Origin: Desulfotignum sp.
Lineage (GTDB): Bacteria; Desulfobacterota; Desulfobacteria; Desulfobacterales; Desulfobacteraceae
Direction: 5' to 3'
NCBI GenBank assembly: GCA_011390335.1
Contig: JAABSO010000002.1
Location: 1-64,000 of the forward strand
DNA: 64,000 nt
Shown: in pieces, positions 1-7,529 of the stretch
Layout of the letters: each line of letters opens with the position of its first letter
Position numbering within the stretch: the stretch's first letter is position 1
Translations under genes and position numbers: made by a program
Notes under the pieces: generated by a model
Seen by the model: only the letters and a program-made list of their open reading frames with translations
Database searches by the model: none
Told to the model about the DNA's origin: nothing

Positions 1-1
1 A

Positions 2-136
2 CAGAACCAGGGTGAGAAGAGATCCGGCCGTGCAGATGCCGCCTCCACCGGTTTTTCTGAAAAAAATGCCCGTAACGAGTCTGACCGCTGCCTGCAATGC
101 GGATTGATCTGTTATGAAAAAAACGGGGTGTCCTGA
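2..136 (+). CDS. C-terminal end of an Fe-S oxidoreductase-like protein (partial)
   Basis: An open frame runs from the window edge to a TGA at 134-136, giving the last 44 residues of a protein that starts outside the window. The tail contains the Cys-rich string RCLQCGLICY (CxxCGxxC). Such a string is typical of the C-terminal Fe-S motif of NAD(P)-linked oxidoreductases of the GltD-like type and of ferredoxin-like domains; this is an inference from one motif. The gene ends 51 bases before the hybrid kinase start and points the same way, so the two may be co-transcribed. Confidence 0.5.
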   Translation, partial: QNQGEKRSGRADAASTGFSEKNARNESDRCLQCGLICYEKNGVS

Positions 137-187
137 GACCCCCATAGAAAATTTTATACAGCAAGCAAATATGGGTAACGGAGTATT

Positions 188-2167
188 ATGAGCCTTGAGC
201 AGATACTGGTGGTTGATGATGAAAGGCGGATTGTTGAAAATATTTCGAAATGCCTGAACCGTGAGGGATTGGAAGTTGCCGGGGCGTATAACGGTACAGA
301 AGCTGTCGCCATGTTTAACCGGCAGCGGTTTGATCTGGTTCTGCTGGACATCAATATGCCTGATATGGATGGATATCAGGTTATGGAACATATTCTGGGT
401 GTGGACGATGAAGTGCTGATCGTTATCATGACCGGTTTTGCCTCGGTTGAATCCGCTGTCAAGGCACTGAAAAAAGGGGCCTGGGATTATTTGAAAAAAC
501 CCTTTGAGTACACAGACCTGGTTAAAACGGTCAAGAACGCCCTGGCCCAGAAAAGACTGCTGGCGGATAAAAAGGCTGTTTCCGCCCGTCTGGATGCCTC
601 GGAAAAGCAATATGAAAACATGGTGAACAATTCCCCTGACTTGATTTTTACCCTGGATGAAGCCGGGTGTTTCACCTTTATAAATGACCAGTGCGAAAAA
701 TTGCTGGGAATTTCAAAAAATGATATGCTGGGCAACCGGTTTGAAAATTTTGTCCATAGCCAGGATCAGACAAAGGCGAGACAGTTGACATGGCCGGGAC
801 AGGACCGGTTTGGTACGTCCGGTGACCTGCAGATGAATTTCCGATTTAAAAAATCAGATTGTTCCGACACCTGCCATGATATTTTCATGGCCTATGCCTT
901 TATGGAACTCAAGGCTTCCCCCATGCACCTGCCGGCAGGCGGAGACCGAGAGGAAATAAAGGGGGTGTATTGTGTGGCCAGGGATGTCAGTGAACGGATC
1001 AATCTGGAAGCCCAGCTGCGCCAGGCCCAGAAAATGGAAGCCATCGGTACATTGGCAGGCGGCATTGCCCATGATTTCAACAATATTCTCATGGGGATCC
1101 AGGGATATGCATCTCTGGTTAAAACCGGCTTTGACCGACAGAGCATTGAATTCAAGCGGTTGGCCAATATTGATGAATATGTGTCTTCCGGTGCTGAAAT
1201 GTCTCGGCAGCTGCTGGGATTTGCCCAGAAAAACGGCCATGAAACCTGTCTTATCAATCTTAATTTTTTGCTGAAGATGTCGGCAAAAATGTTTGGCAGG
1301 ACCAAAAAAGATATTATCATTGAACCGGTGCTGGAGAAAAAACTGTGGGGTACACTGGTGGATGAGGGCCAGATCAAGCAGGTGCTCATGAACCTGTTTG
1401 TCAATGCCTGGCAGGCCATGCCCCAGGGCGGCAGAATTACCATCATATCTGAAAACGTATGGATTGATCAGCAGCAAAAAGAAACATTCGGATTTCAACA
1501 TGCAGGGGCCTTTGTAAAAATTACGGTCAAAGATAACGGCGTCGGTATGGATAAAGAGACCATGACAAGGATCTTTGATCCGTTTTTTACCACCAAGGAA
1601 AGGGGCCAGGGCACCGGACTTGGTCTTGCCATGGCATATGGTATTATCAAGCGCCATAAAGGGATGTTCAGAGTTGAAAGCACGCCTGGAGAGGGCAGTG
1701 CCTTCATGTTTTATCTGCCGGCCAAAAAAGCCAGCGTGGCAGCCCGGAAAAACCATAACAATATGGAAAAGATCATCAATGGGAAAGGCACAATTTTGCT
1801 GGTGGATGATGAAAAAGGGGTCATTGAGGTGTGTTCGGAGATGCTGGAATCACTTGGATATGATGTCAAGACAGCTTTCAGCGGTAATGAGGCACTCAAG
1901 ATCATGCATATGGCCGGGAAAAAAATTGATCTGGTGATTCTGGATATGGTAATGCCTGAGATGAGCGGAAAAGAGGCTTTTGAAAATATCCGACGCATTC
2001 AGCCAAATGTCAGGGTTCTGGTTTCTTCGGGCCACAACAAGGAAAAGGAACTCAAGCAGATGATGAAAAATGGGTGCAGGGATTTTATTTTCAAGCCCTT
2101 TGATGTGGCCATGCTCTCGGAAAAACTCAATACCATATTCAACAACAATTGTTCGGAACCAGTCTGA
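188..2167 (+). CDS. Hybrid sensor histidine kinase/response regulator (REC-PAS-HisKA-HATPase-REC)
   Basis: 659 residues with receiver domains at both ends. The N-terminal receiver (about 1-120) has the acidic pair after LVV, phospho-acceptor D54 in LLDINMP and the Lys of KKPF. A PAS-like domain (about 135-265) follows. The HisKA box GGIAHDFNN places the phospho-His at H295, as in NtrB/AtoS-like kinases. The HATPase has an N box (NLFVNAWQAMP) and G boxes DNGVGMD and GTGLGLAM. A second receiver (about 535-655) has D586 and KPF. No transmembrane segment is visible, so it is probably a cytoplasmic relay kinase receiving phosphate or a signal through its N-terminal receiver. No cognate DNA-binding regulator lies next to it in the window. 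Start ATG follows GGAG-like bases at 179-183. The signal is unknown. Confidence 0.93.
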   Translation: MSLEQILVVDDERRIVENISKCLNREGLEVAGAYNGTEAVAMFNRQRFDLVLLDINMPDMDGYQVMEHILGVDDEVLIVIMTGFASVESAVKALKKGAWDYLKKPFEYTDLVKTVKNALAQKRLLADKKAVSARLDASEKQYENMVNNSPDLIFTLDEAGCFTFINDQCEKLLGISKNDMLGNRFENFVHSQDQTKARQLTWPGQDRFGTSGDLQMNFRFKKSDCSDTCHDIFMAYAFMELKASPMHLPAGGDREEIKGVYCVARDVSERINLEAQLRQAQKMEAIGTLAGGIAHDFNNILMGIQGYASLVKTGFDRQSIEFKRLANIDEYVSSGAEMSRQLLGFAQKNGHETCLINLNFLLKMSAKMFGRTKKDIIIEPVLEKKLWGTLVDEGQIKQVLMNLFVNAWQAMPQGGRITIISENVWIDQQQKETFGFQHAGAFVKITVKDNGVGMDKETMTRIFDPFFTTKERGQGTGLGLAMAYGIIKRHKGMFRVESTPGEGSAFMFYLPAKKASVAARKNHNNMEKIINGKGTILLVDDEKGVIEVCSEMLESLGYDVKTAFSGNEALKIMHMAGKKIDLVILDMVMPEMSGKEAFENIRRIQPNVRVLVSSGHNKEKELKQMMKNGCRDFIFKPFDVAMLSEKLNTIFNNNCSEPV

Positions 2168-2191
2168 CAGTATCAAAAAGAAGTTATGATG

Positions 2192-2230
2192 AAAAGGGGC
2201 CGGGCATTTCTGCCGGCCCCTTTTCTTTTG
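2192..2230. terminator. Bidirectional rho-independent terminator
   Basis: GGGGCCGG and CCGGCCCC form a GC-rich stem around a short loop, flanked by AAAA on the left and TTTTCTTTT on the right. It sits between the convergent hybrid kinase and ppaC genes, so it can stop transcription from both sides. Confidence 0.85.
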
Positions 2231-2298
2231 TTACACTGGCTGGAAGGGTCTGTCTTGGTCTTACATTGGATCAACAGTCTGTTTCAGCCGGATTGCCC

Positions 2299-3219
2299 CT
2301 ATTTGAATGCTTTTTCCAGATCCGGGACGATCTGTTTTTTACGGCTCATGATACCGGGAAGCCAGGCTTTCCCACCGGTCGGTGCCACGCCGAATGCTTT
2401 TTGCACAATTGATTCATCATCAGATGCGATCAGCAGTTCCGTGCCTTCCTTCATGATATCTGTGAGCATCAGCAGTACCGTATGGTGTCCTTTTTCAGCC
2501 TTGAGATCCTGGATATCCTTTTCCAGATCCGCCTTGATGCCGTCCACGATGGACAGGTCCACCAGTTCCAGCTGGCCGACGCCGACGCCGCTGCCGCTCA
2601 TGTTAAAGTCTTTATAGTCACGGAAAACCAGTTCGCGAACAGGGGTGCCTTCCACAGCTGATTTTACCTTGAACATTTCAATACCAAGGGCTTCAAGATC
2701 ACTTTCACCACAGATTTCTGCCAGTTCTGCGCAGACGGCTTTGTCATCATCCGTGCAGGTGGCGGATTTGAAGATAACCGTGTCTGAAAGAATGGCGCAG
2801 AGCATGATACCTGCGATATCCTTCGGGATATCGACTCCTAAGTATTTGTACATGCGGGAGACGACGGTACAGGTGCAGCCAACCGGCCAGATCCAGCACT
2901 CCAGGGGCTGGCCGGTGGTCACATCCCCTAGTTTGTGGTGGTCCACAATCCCCAGAATATTGGCTTCTGCCAGGTCAGCCGGGCTCTGGGCAAGGTCAGA
3001 ATGATCCACCAGATACACATTTTTACCTGCATAGGCAGTTACCACTTCAGGTGCGGCCACACCGAATTTGTCCAGAACAAACCTGGATTCAGGATTGAGT
3101 TCACCCTGCATTGCCGGAGCAATGTCTTCGCCGAGTTTTTTCTTAAGATCTGCCAGTGCAATGGCTGCACACACAGAGTCTGTATCTGGATTTTTGTGGC
3201 CAAATACCAATGTTGTCAT
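2299..3219 (-). CDS. ppaC: Manganese-dependent inorganic pyrophosphatase (DHH family)
   Basis: 306 residues, the usual size of family II pyrophosphatases, which hydrolyse PPi to phosphate in the cytoplasm and pull biosynthesis (and sulfate activation in sulfate reducers) forward. The N-terminus GHKNPDTDS supplies the first metal ligands. VDHSD and GIVDHHKLGD are the DHH-family motifs, and a C-terminal DHHA2-type domain contains the RxxQ-like substrate region. ATG at 3217-3219 is preceded by a strong AAGGAGG on the minus strand. It is monocistronic: convergent with the kinase on one side and with a repeat-filled intergenic region on the other. Confidence 0.93.
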   Translation of the reverse strand: MTTLVFGHKNPDTDSVCAAIALADLKKKLGEDIAPAMQGELNPESRFVLDKFGVAAPEVVTAYAGKNVYLVDHSDLAQSPADLAEANILGIVDHHKLGDVTTGQPLECWIWPVGCTCTVVSRMYKYLGVDIPKDIAGIMLCAILSDTVIFKSATCTDDDKAVCAELAEICGESDLEALGIEMFKVKSAVEGTPVRELVFRDYKDFNMSGSGVGVGQLELVDLSIVDGIKADLEKDIQDLKAEKGHHTVLLMLTDIMKEGTELLIASDDESIVQKAFGVAPTGGKAWLPGIMSRKKQIVPDLEKAFK

Positions 3220-3308
3220 AAAAACCTCCTTACATAATTAGTGTCATATTTATACAAAGGGATGATGCCTTTTTCCGGCAGTCATCATTACATTTCAGAG
3301 TAGTTTTT

Positions 3309-3344
3309 CCCGGTAAAAACTGGGTCTATCCCGGCTAAAAACAG
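3309..3344. repeat. Two imperfect direct repeats upstream of ppaC
   Basis: CCCGGTAAAAACTG (3309-3322) is followed by CCCGGCTAAAAACAG (3330-3344), 21 bases apart start to start, about two helical turns. They lie roughly 90-125 bases upstream of the ppaC start. They could be an activator site or a chance duplication; the sequence alone cannot decide. Confidence 0.3.
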
Positions 3345-3683
3345 TGTATCTTATAAAATTAATTGGCCATATACACAAGAAAAATTTTAAAAATTCATAC
3401 CGTTGGGCAATACCCCGCCCTGGTGGTGTCCTGTGCCCGGCCGAGATCCTGCGTGGGCCTTTCGCAGTGAGTAGCCGTTTTGGCAAAAAAGTATACACCC
3501 GGTGGAAGGATGTGTGTCCCCGGCAGTTTTTACCAGGCCCCCTCCGGCTCTGACGGTCCGTTCACAGCACACCACCAGGGGCTCCCACCGGGATTTCACC
3601 TTTGAGTCCCTCATATCATAAGAAAACAAGGAGATGAGTGATATACATTTTTATCCTTACTGGATTGTTGGTCCAGGTAAGTT

Positions 3684-3888
3684 CAGAACTCCTGACATAT
3701 AGGACTTTATAATGCAACATACGCCATCACAAAAAGGTGTCTTAAATATGGTTGAGGCCATAAAATCCTTGATAAACGGAACTTGTGAGCATAATTATTC
3801 TGAATTGTGTTGCAAACCACTTTACGGCATTTCTTTTGAAAAAAACATTGATAATCAGCCTTTTTGACAAATGATGTCAGGAGTTCTG
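3684..3888. mobile_element. MITE-like insertion with 15-bp perfect TIRs and 5-bp target duplication
   Basis: The element begins CAGAACTCCTGACAT (3684-3698) and ends with its exact reverse complement (3874-3888). AAGTT flanks both sides (3679-3683 and 3889-3893). In repeat copy 2 the matching place reads GGAAAGTTGG with a single AAGTT (14934-14938), which is the unoccupied target. The element is 205 bp and AT-rich compared with its surroundings. It contains one small frame (3712-3867, 51 codons) but no transposase, so it must have been moved in trans. The insertion-sequence family is not recognised. Confidence 0.85.
3712..3867 (+). other. Small open frame inside the MITE
   Basis: An ATG-started frame of 51 codons ending in TGA occupies about three quarters of the MITE. 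The predicted peptide has two adjacent Cys residues and no recognisable domain. It may be the remnant of a transposase end kept by internal deletion, or a chance frame in AT-rich DNA. No clear ribosome binding site precedes it. Confidence 0.25.
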
Positions 3889-3916
3889 AAGTTGGTAATT
3901 AAACTACGGGAGACCA

Positions 3917-4111
3917 GCCCCGGGCAGGTTGTGTCGGTGCGTGTCATATTTTGGATCCGGTTTGTTACAAGTTGTTGGCGCACCGAAGCGTTAAGAACAG
4001 CAAACTGTCTGAGGACATACCTGCCCGCAGTTTTTGCTGTTTAGCGCAGGGGCGCTTACAACTTGTCAAACCAGTCCAAACCTGCGCGCACCGACACAGC
4101 CTGCCCGGGGC
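3917..4111. repeat. Module B long inverted repeat, copy 1
   Basis: The outer arms GCCCCGGGCAGG and CCTGCCCGGGGC pair perfectly. The arms continue inward as TTGTGTCGGTGCG against CGCACCGACACAG, then GTTACAAGTTGTTGGCGC against GCGCTTACAACTTGTC, then GAACAGCAAACTG against CAGTTTTTGCTG around a GAGGACATACC loop. It lies about 130 bases downstream of the deoR-type stop codon, so it may protect or end that transcript. Confidence 0.8.
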
Positions 4112-4242
4112 GGGTATTTAGAAAAAAAAACATCCGCAGTGGTTACTGCTGTGGTACAAATCTGGTTTTTTATCTGCCACGAAGATGGAAAGAGCATCAG
4201 GGCTTCTCATGAAATTTGCCGGCCATGGGCTTTGGTGTCTGG

Positions 4243-5025
4243 TCAAGGGCTGTCATCGGCAATAATCACTTTTATACCCAGTTCCTGGATCATTTTTTTA
4301 AAATCCGGTTTAATGCCTGCATCAGTGACCAGAATGTTGATTTTTTTGATGGGGGCGGTGACAAAATTGGACACAACGCCCATTTTGCTGTGATCCGCCG
4401 CCACAACCACAGGCCCCTGGGTTCTTTCAATCATCAGGCGTGTTACTTCGGCTTCCTGCTGGATAGGGGTGGTCAGACCGAACTTGATGCTCAATCCATC
4501 CACGCCGATGATGGCTCTGCTGCCGCATACCTTTTCCAAAACCGAGTGGGCCAGAGATCCGATAAGTGAATTGGACTGACGTCTGAAAACACCGCCGGTA
4601 AGGACCAGTTCAATATCAGGATCAGTGACTTCCAGGAGGGCATTGGCATTGCTGGTGATGACCCGTAGATCTTTCCCTGTCAGGTGCCGCAGTACCTGGG
4701 AAGTGGTGGAACCGGTATTCACAAGAAGGGTATCTCCTTTTTCCACCAGTTCATTGACTTTTTTGCCGATGGCTTCCTTTTCCAGCCGGTTGATCTGGTC
4801 TTTTTCCGTGTACAGGGGTTCGGTTTTCATGCGGTGGCGCAGTATAGCCCCGCCATGGGTCCTGTCCAGAATTCCCTGTTTTTCAAGGACATCCAGATCA
4901 CGCCGGATGGTCAGCTCGGTTACATTGAACCTGCGGCTCAGGTCCAGTACCTTGACAACCCCTTTTTCTTTTATCAGGTTCTGGATCCGTGTCTGCCTGT
5001 CTGCTGGTATATAGGTTTGTCCCAC
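4243..5025 (-). CDS. glpR: DeoR-family transcriptional regulator, probable glycerol regulon repressor
   Basis: 260 residues. The N-terminal DeoR winged helix-turn-helix (about 15-60) carries the signature VTELTIRRDLDVLEKQG followed by HGGA. The C-terminal sugar-phosphate-sensing domain (about 85-250) has the DTLLVNTGSTT and TSNANAL segments of the DeoRC fold. Start is GTG at 5023-5025 behind AGGTGA. It is the distal gene on the minus strand after glpV, and its homologues in rhizobial glp operons control glycerol uptake. The glpR name is therefore an inference from family plus context. Glycerol-3-phosphate is the expected inducer. Candidate operators are noted in the glpS/glpA divergent region. 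Confidence 0.85.
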   Translation of the reverse strand: MGQTYIPADRQTRIQNLIKEKGVVKVLDLSRRFNVTELTIRRDLDVLEKQGILDRTHGGAILRHRMKTEPLYTEKDQINRLEKEAIGKKVNELVEKGDTLLVNTGSTTSQVLRHLTGKDLRVITSNANALLEVTDPDIELVLTGGVFRRQSNSLIGSLAHSVLEKVCGSRAIIGVDGLSIKFGLTTPIQQEAEVTRLMIERTQGPVVVAADHSKMGVVSNFVTAPIKKINILVTDAGIKPDFKKMIQELGIKVIIADDSP

Positions 5026-5219
5026 AATTCACCTGAAATATTTTTTTTTATATGAAAGAACTTATCAAACTTGTTGGTTTCTTGCAATATGCGCTGCAGG
5101 TCTGCTTAGGGTGAAAGACCTTGGGCGGCCCATGGCCGGCACTGAAACAGTGCACACAATTGTCTGGATTTTCTGGTGTGCTGTTTTGTGTCACAAAAAG
5201 CCCCTGGCGGCAGCCAGTA

Positions 5220-5253
5220 CCCGGACCGTCATATATGTGTATCACGGGCCGGG
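5220..5253. other. Hairpin between glpV and glpR
   Basis: CCCGG-A-CCGT pairs with ACGG-G-CCGGG around a 14-base AT-rich loop. No T tract follows on either strand, so it looks like an RNA-stability or processing structure rather than a terminator. Confidence 0.35.
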
Positions 5254-5329
5254 CAGGGGGTGCCACCAAGGGAGTGGCGCATCAGGTCAAACAGCTGCAC
5301 GCTGCATTGGAACAGCCCCTGTCAGATGT

Positions 5330-5365
5330 GGATCCCCTGCGAATGCTCTTTGTTGCAGGGGATCC
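5330..5365. terminator. Perfect 11-bp stem-loop after glpV, possible transcript end or processing site
   Basis: GGATCCCCTGC (5330-5340) and its exact reverse complement (5355-5365) enclose a 14-base loop, 35 bases past the glpV stop on the minus strand. No U tract is present. With the hairpin at 5220-5253 it may separate a long glpSTPQUV message from lower glpR expression. The rest of the 374-base gap 5026-5399 shows nothing else that I can support. Confidence 0.4.
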
Positions 5366-5399
5366 GCCTTAAACAGACCTGCTTTTGCAGCGGGTATGG

Positions 5400-7136
5400 T
5401 TATTCTTTCCAGGTCTTGATCAGTTCATCATAATCCACGGTTTGGCCTTTGGGTTTTTCATTGGCCAGTTTCGGTTTGGGAGAACCAGGCTGGTCCAGCC
5501 AGTAAGATTCATCTTTTTCAGGATTCATTTTGGGGCCTTTTTCGCCCTGAACACCAGATCTTTCGATTCTTTCCATTACCTTGTCCATTTCCCGGGCCAG
5601 GTTGTCCATGGCTTTGTCAACCGTTACTTCACCGCCGACAGCCTCTCCGATATTCTGCCACCACAATTGTGCCAGACGCGGATAATCCGGGACATTGGTG
5701 CCGGTATCGGTCCAGACATGACGTGCCGGGCTGCGGTAGAATTCCACCAGACCGCCCAGTTTGGGGGATCGTTCGGTAAAGGACTCATGCCGGATGTCGC
5801 TGTCTCTGATGGGGGTCAGGCCCACATGGGCTTTTTTCAAAGAGGTGGTCTTGGCTACGGTAAACTGGGCATACAGCCAGGCTGCCTTGCGCCGGTCCAC
5901 AGGCGTGCTCTTTAACAGGGTCCAGGACCCGCAGTCCTGGTATCCTACCTTCATTCCTTCTTCCCAGTAAGGTCCGTGGGGAGAAGGGGCCATGCGCCAT
6001 TTGGGGGTTCCGTCTTCATTGACCGTTGGTCCGGGGGCCACCATGTCAGGGATAAACGCGGTGTACCAGAAAATCTGCTGGGCCACGTTTCCTTTGGCCA
6101 AAAAGGGCAGGTATTGGTAAAAATCCATTCCCAGTGCGCCGGGAGGTGCGTATTTGCGCAGCCATTCCATGTATTTGCGCAGGGCATATTTGGCTGCCGG
6201 GCTGTTGGCAGCGCCGCCGCGGCTGACACTGGAGCCCACCGGGCGGTTGTTTTCATCCACACGGATTCCCCATTCATCAACCGGCAGGCCGTTGGGCAGG
6301 CCCTTGTCCCCGGCTCCGGCCATGGAAAGCCAGGCATCGGTGAACCGCCATCCCAGATCCGGGGCTTTCTTGCCGTAGTCGTTGTGCCCGTACACCGGCT
6401 GTCCGTCAATTTCTTTGACGTGTTCGGTGAAAAATTCAGCTATGTCCTCATAGGCAGACCAGTTGATGGGAACCCCTAAGTCATACCCGTAAATCTCTTT
6501 GAACTGTTTTTTAAAGTCTTCCCTGCTGAACCAGTCATACCGGAACCAGTACAGGTTGGCAAATTGCTGGGCCGGTAGCTGATACAGTTTGCCGTCCGGG
6601 CCGGTACCAAAATCCTTGCCGAAAAAATCATCAATATCCAGGGTGGGCAGGGTGACATCTTTGCCTTCGCCGGCCATCCAGTCGGTAAGGTTTACAGTGT
6701 GGCCATACCGCCAGTGGGACCCGATGAGGTCGGCATCGTTGATCCAGGCATCATAAATGTTCTGTCCTGACTGCCACTGGGTCTGGAGTTTTTCAATGAC
6801 ATCCCCTTCCTGGATCAGGTCATGGGTGACCGTGATGCCGGTAATCTCTTCAAATGCCTTGGCCAGGACCTTGGATTCATATTCATGGGTAGGAATGGTT
6901 TCAGAAACAACCTTGACGTGTATCCCTTTGAAAGGTTCGGCTGCCTTGATAAACCATTCCATTTCCGCAAGCTGTTCCTGTTTGGTCAAAGTGGAGGGGG
7001 TAAATTCTGCGTCAATCCATTTTTTTGCCGCGTCAATCCCTGCCTGGGCCGGCAGGGAGATCAAAAGAAATCCCATTCCCAGCAGGCATGCCAGGGCACC
7101 ATTGCCCAGGCGTTTTCCAGCTAAAACTTTTTTCAT
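5400..7136 (-). CDS. glpV: Glycerol ABC transporter substrate-binding protein (GlpV type)
   Basis: 578 residues from the ATG at 7134-7136, chosen because GAGGAATCT lies just upstream and the protein then begins MKKVLAGKRLGNG with a hydrophobic core and AQA cleavage site, a Sec signal peptide. A longer frame to 7232 lacks these signs. The mature protein begins with AAKKWIDAEFTPSTL and continues as a large extracellular solute-binding protein. This size and start are characteristic of GlpV of the rhizobial glycerol importer. It captures glycerol in the periplasm for GlpP/GlpQ. It lies last of the transport genes, 102 bases after glpU. The glycerol specificity is inferred from the intact glpSTPQUV order and adjacent glpA, glpB and glpK. 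Confidence 0.88.
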   Translation of the reverse strand: MKKVLAGKRLGNGALACLLGMGFLLISLPAQAGIDAAKKWIDAEFTPSTLTKQEQLAEMEWFIKAAEPFKGIHVKVVSETIPTHEYESKVLAKAFEEITGITVTHDLIQEGDVIEKLQTQWQSGQNIYDAWINDADLIGSHWRYGHTVNLTDWMAGEGKDVTLPTLDIDDFFGKDFGTGPDGKLYQLPAQQFANLYWFRYDWFSREDFKKQFKEIYGYDLGVPINWSAYEDIAEFFTEHVKEIDGQPVYGHNDYGKKAPDLGWRFTDAWLSMAGAGDKGLPNGLPVDEWGIRVDENNRPVGSSVSRGGAANSPAAKYALRKYMEWLRKYAPPGALGMDFYQYLPFLAKGNVAQQIFWYTAFIPDMVAPGPTVNEDGTPKWRMAPSPHGPYWEEGMKVGYQDCGSWTLLKSTPVDRRKAAWLYAQFTVAKTTSLKKAHVGLTPIRDSDIRHESFTERSPKLGGLVEFYRSPARHVWTDTGTNVPDYPRLAQLWWQNIGEAVGGEVTVDKAMDNLAREMDKVMERIERSGVQGEKGPKMNPEKDESYWLDQPGSPKPKLANEKPKGQTVDYDELIKTWKE

Positions 7137-7238
7137 AATAGATTCCTCCCAGGCCTTCATTATATTGGATAATGCATGGTCCGGTTCAGGGCTGAAGGCC
7201 TTGAAAAAGCGCTTGAACCGGCCTGTTTCCATGTGCTG

Positions 7239-7517
7239 CTATCCCCAGCGCATCACCACCCCCATCCAGAGGACGGCAATTCCCAAAGCAAACCAGATGG
7301 CCAGATCTGTCAGGCCGATCCAGGCCAGATGGATATAGGCGGAAACCAGAAGGCCGACAAAAAGCCGGTCTCCTCTGGTGGTGGCAATGGGCAGAAAGCC
7401 TTTGCGTTTGATGGTGGGACATTTTATTTCCCAGATGGTCATGCCCACCAGCATCAGGGCGATAAAAGAGAAAAAGGCTGCAGTGGGAGCTGTCCAGGCC
7501 ATCCATTCAAGATTCAT
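7239..7517 (-). CDS. glpU: Small membrane protein of the glycerol importer (DUF2160, GlpU type)
   Basis: 92 residues with three predicted membrane helices (about 10-30, 50-67 and 70-88) separated by a basic loop IKCPTIKRKG. It matches by size, topology and position the DUF2160 protein GlpU always found between the second permease and the binding protein in rhizobial-type glycerol transport operons. Its exact role is not established. ATG at 7515-7517 follows GGAGGCGAT. It sits 12 bases after glpQ. Confidence 0.85.
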   Translation of the reverse strand: MNLEWMAWTAPTAAFFSFIALMLVGMTIWEIKCPTIKRKGFLPIATTRGDRLFVGLLVSAYIHLAWIGLTDLAIWFALGIAVLWMGVVMRWG

Positions 7518-7529
7518 ATCGCCTCCTTT

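Larger units (their letters stand above)
3412..4143. repeat. Composite palindromic repeat, copy 1 (interrupted by a MITE)
   Basis: This fills most of the 1.02-kb gap between ppaC and the deoR-type gene. Module A (about 3416-3590) has inverted arms: left CCCTGGTGGTGTCCTGT, right matching CCCCTGGTGGTGTGCTGT in reverse complement. A linker (3591-3916) holds the MITE at 3684-3888. Module B (3917-4111) is a 195-bp hairpin-like palindrome. The same arrangement without the MITE recurs at 14669-15182 in the same orientation. No convincing gene is present. Confidence 0.85.

Noticed and set aside
854..1756. 300-residue minus-strand open frame opposite the hybrid kinase
   Set aside because: It is antisense to a gene with clear HK and receiver motifs, has no ribosome site, and its sequence has no domain features.
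3917..4111. Module B as a simple rho-independent terminator
   Set aside because: The palindrome is far longer than a terminator stem and has no T run on either side. Transcript-end function is possible but does not explain the conserved loop and length.
3412..4143. Retron or group II intron remnant
   Set aside because: No reverse transcriptase is nearby, and I could not identify a domain V-like or msr/msd arrangement.
5048..5269. 73-residue minus-strand open frame between glpR and glpV
   Set aside because: Pro/His/Cys-rich composition, no ribosome site, and it spans a hairpin; treated as non-coding.
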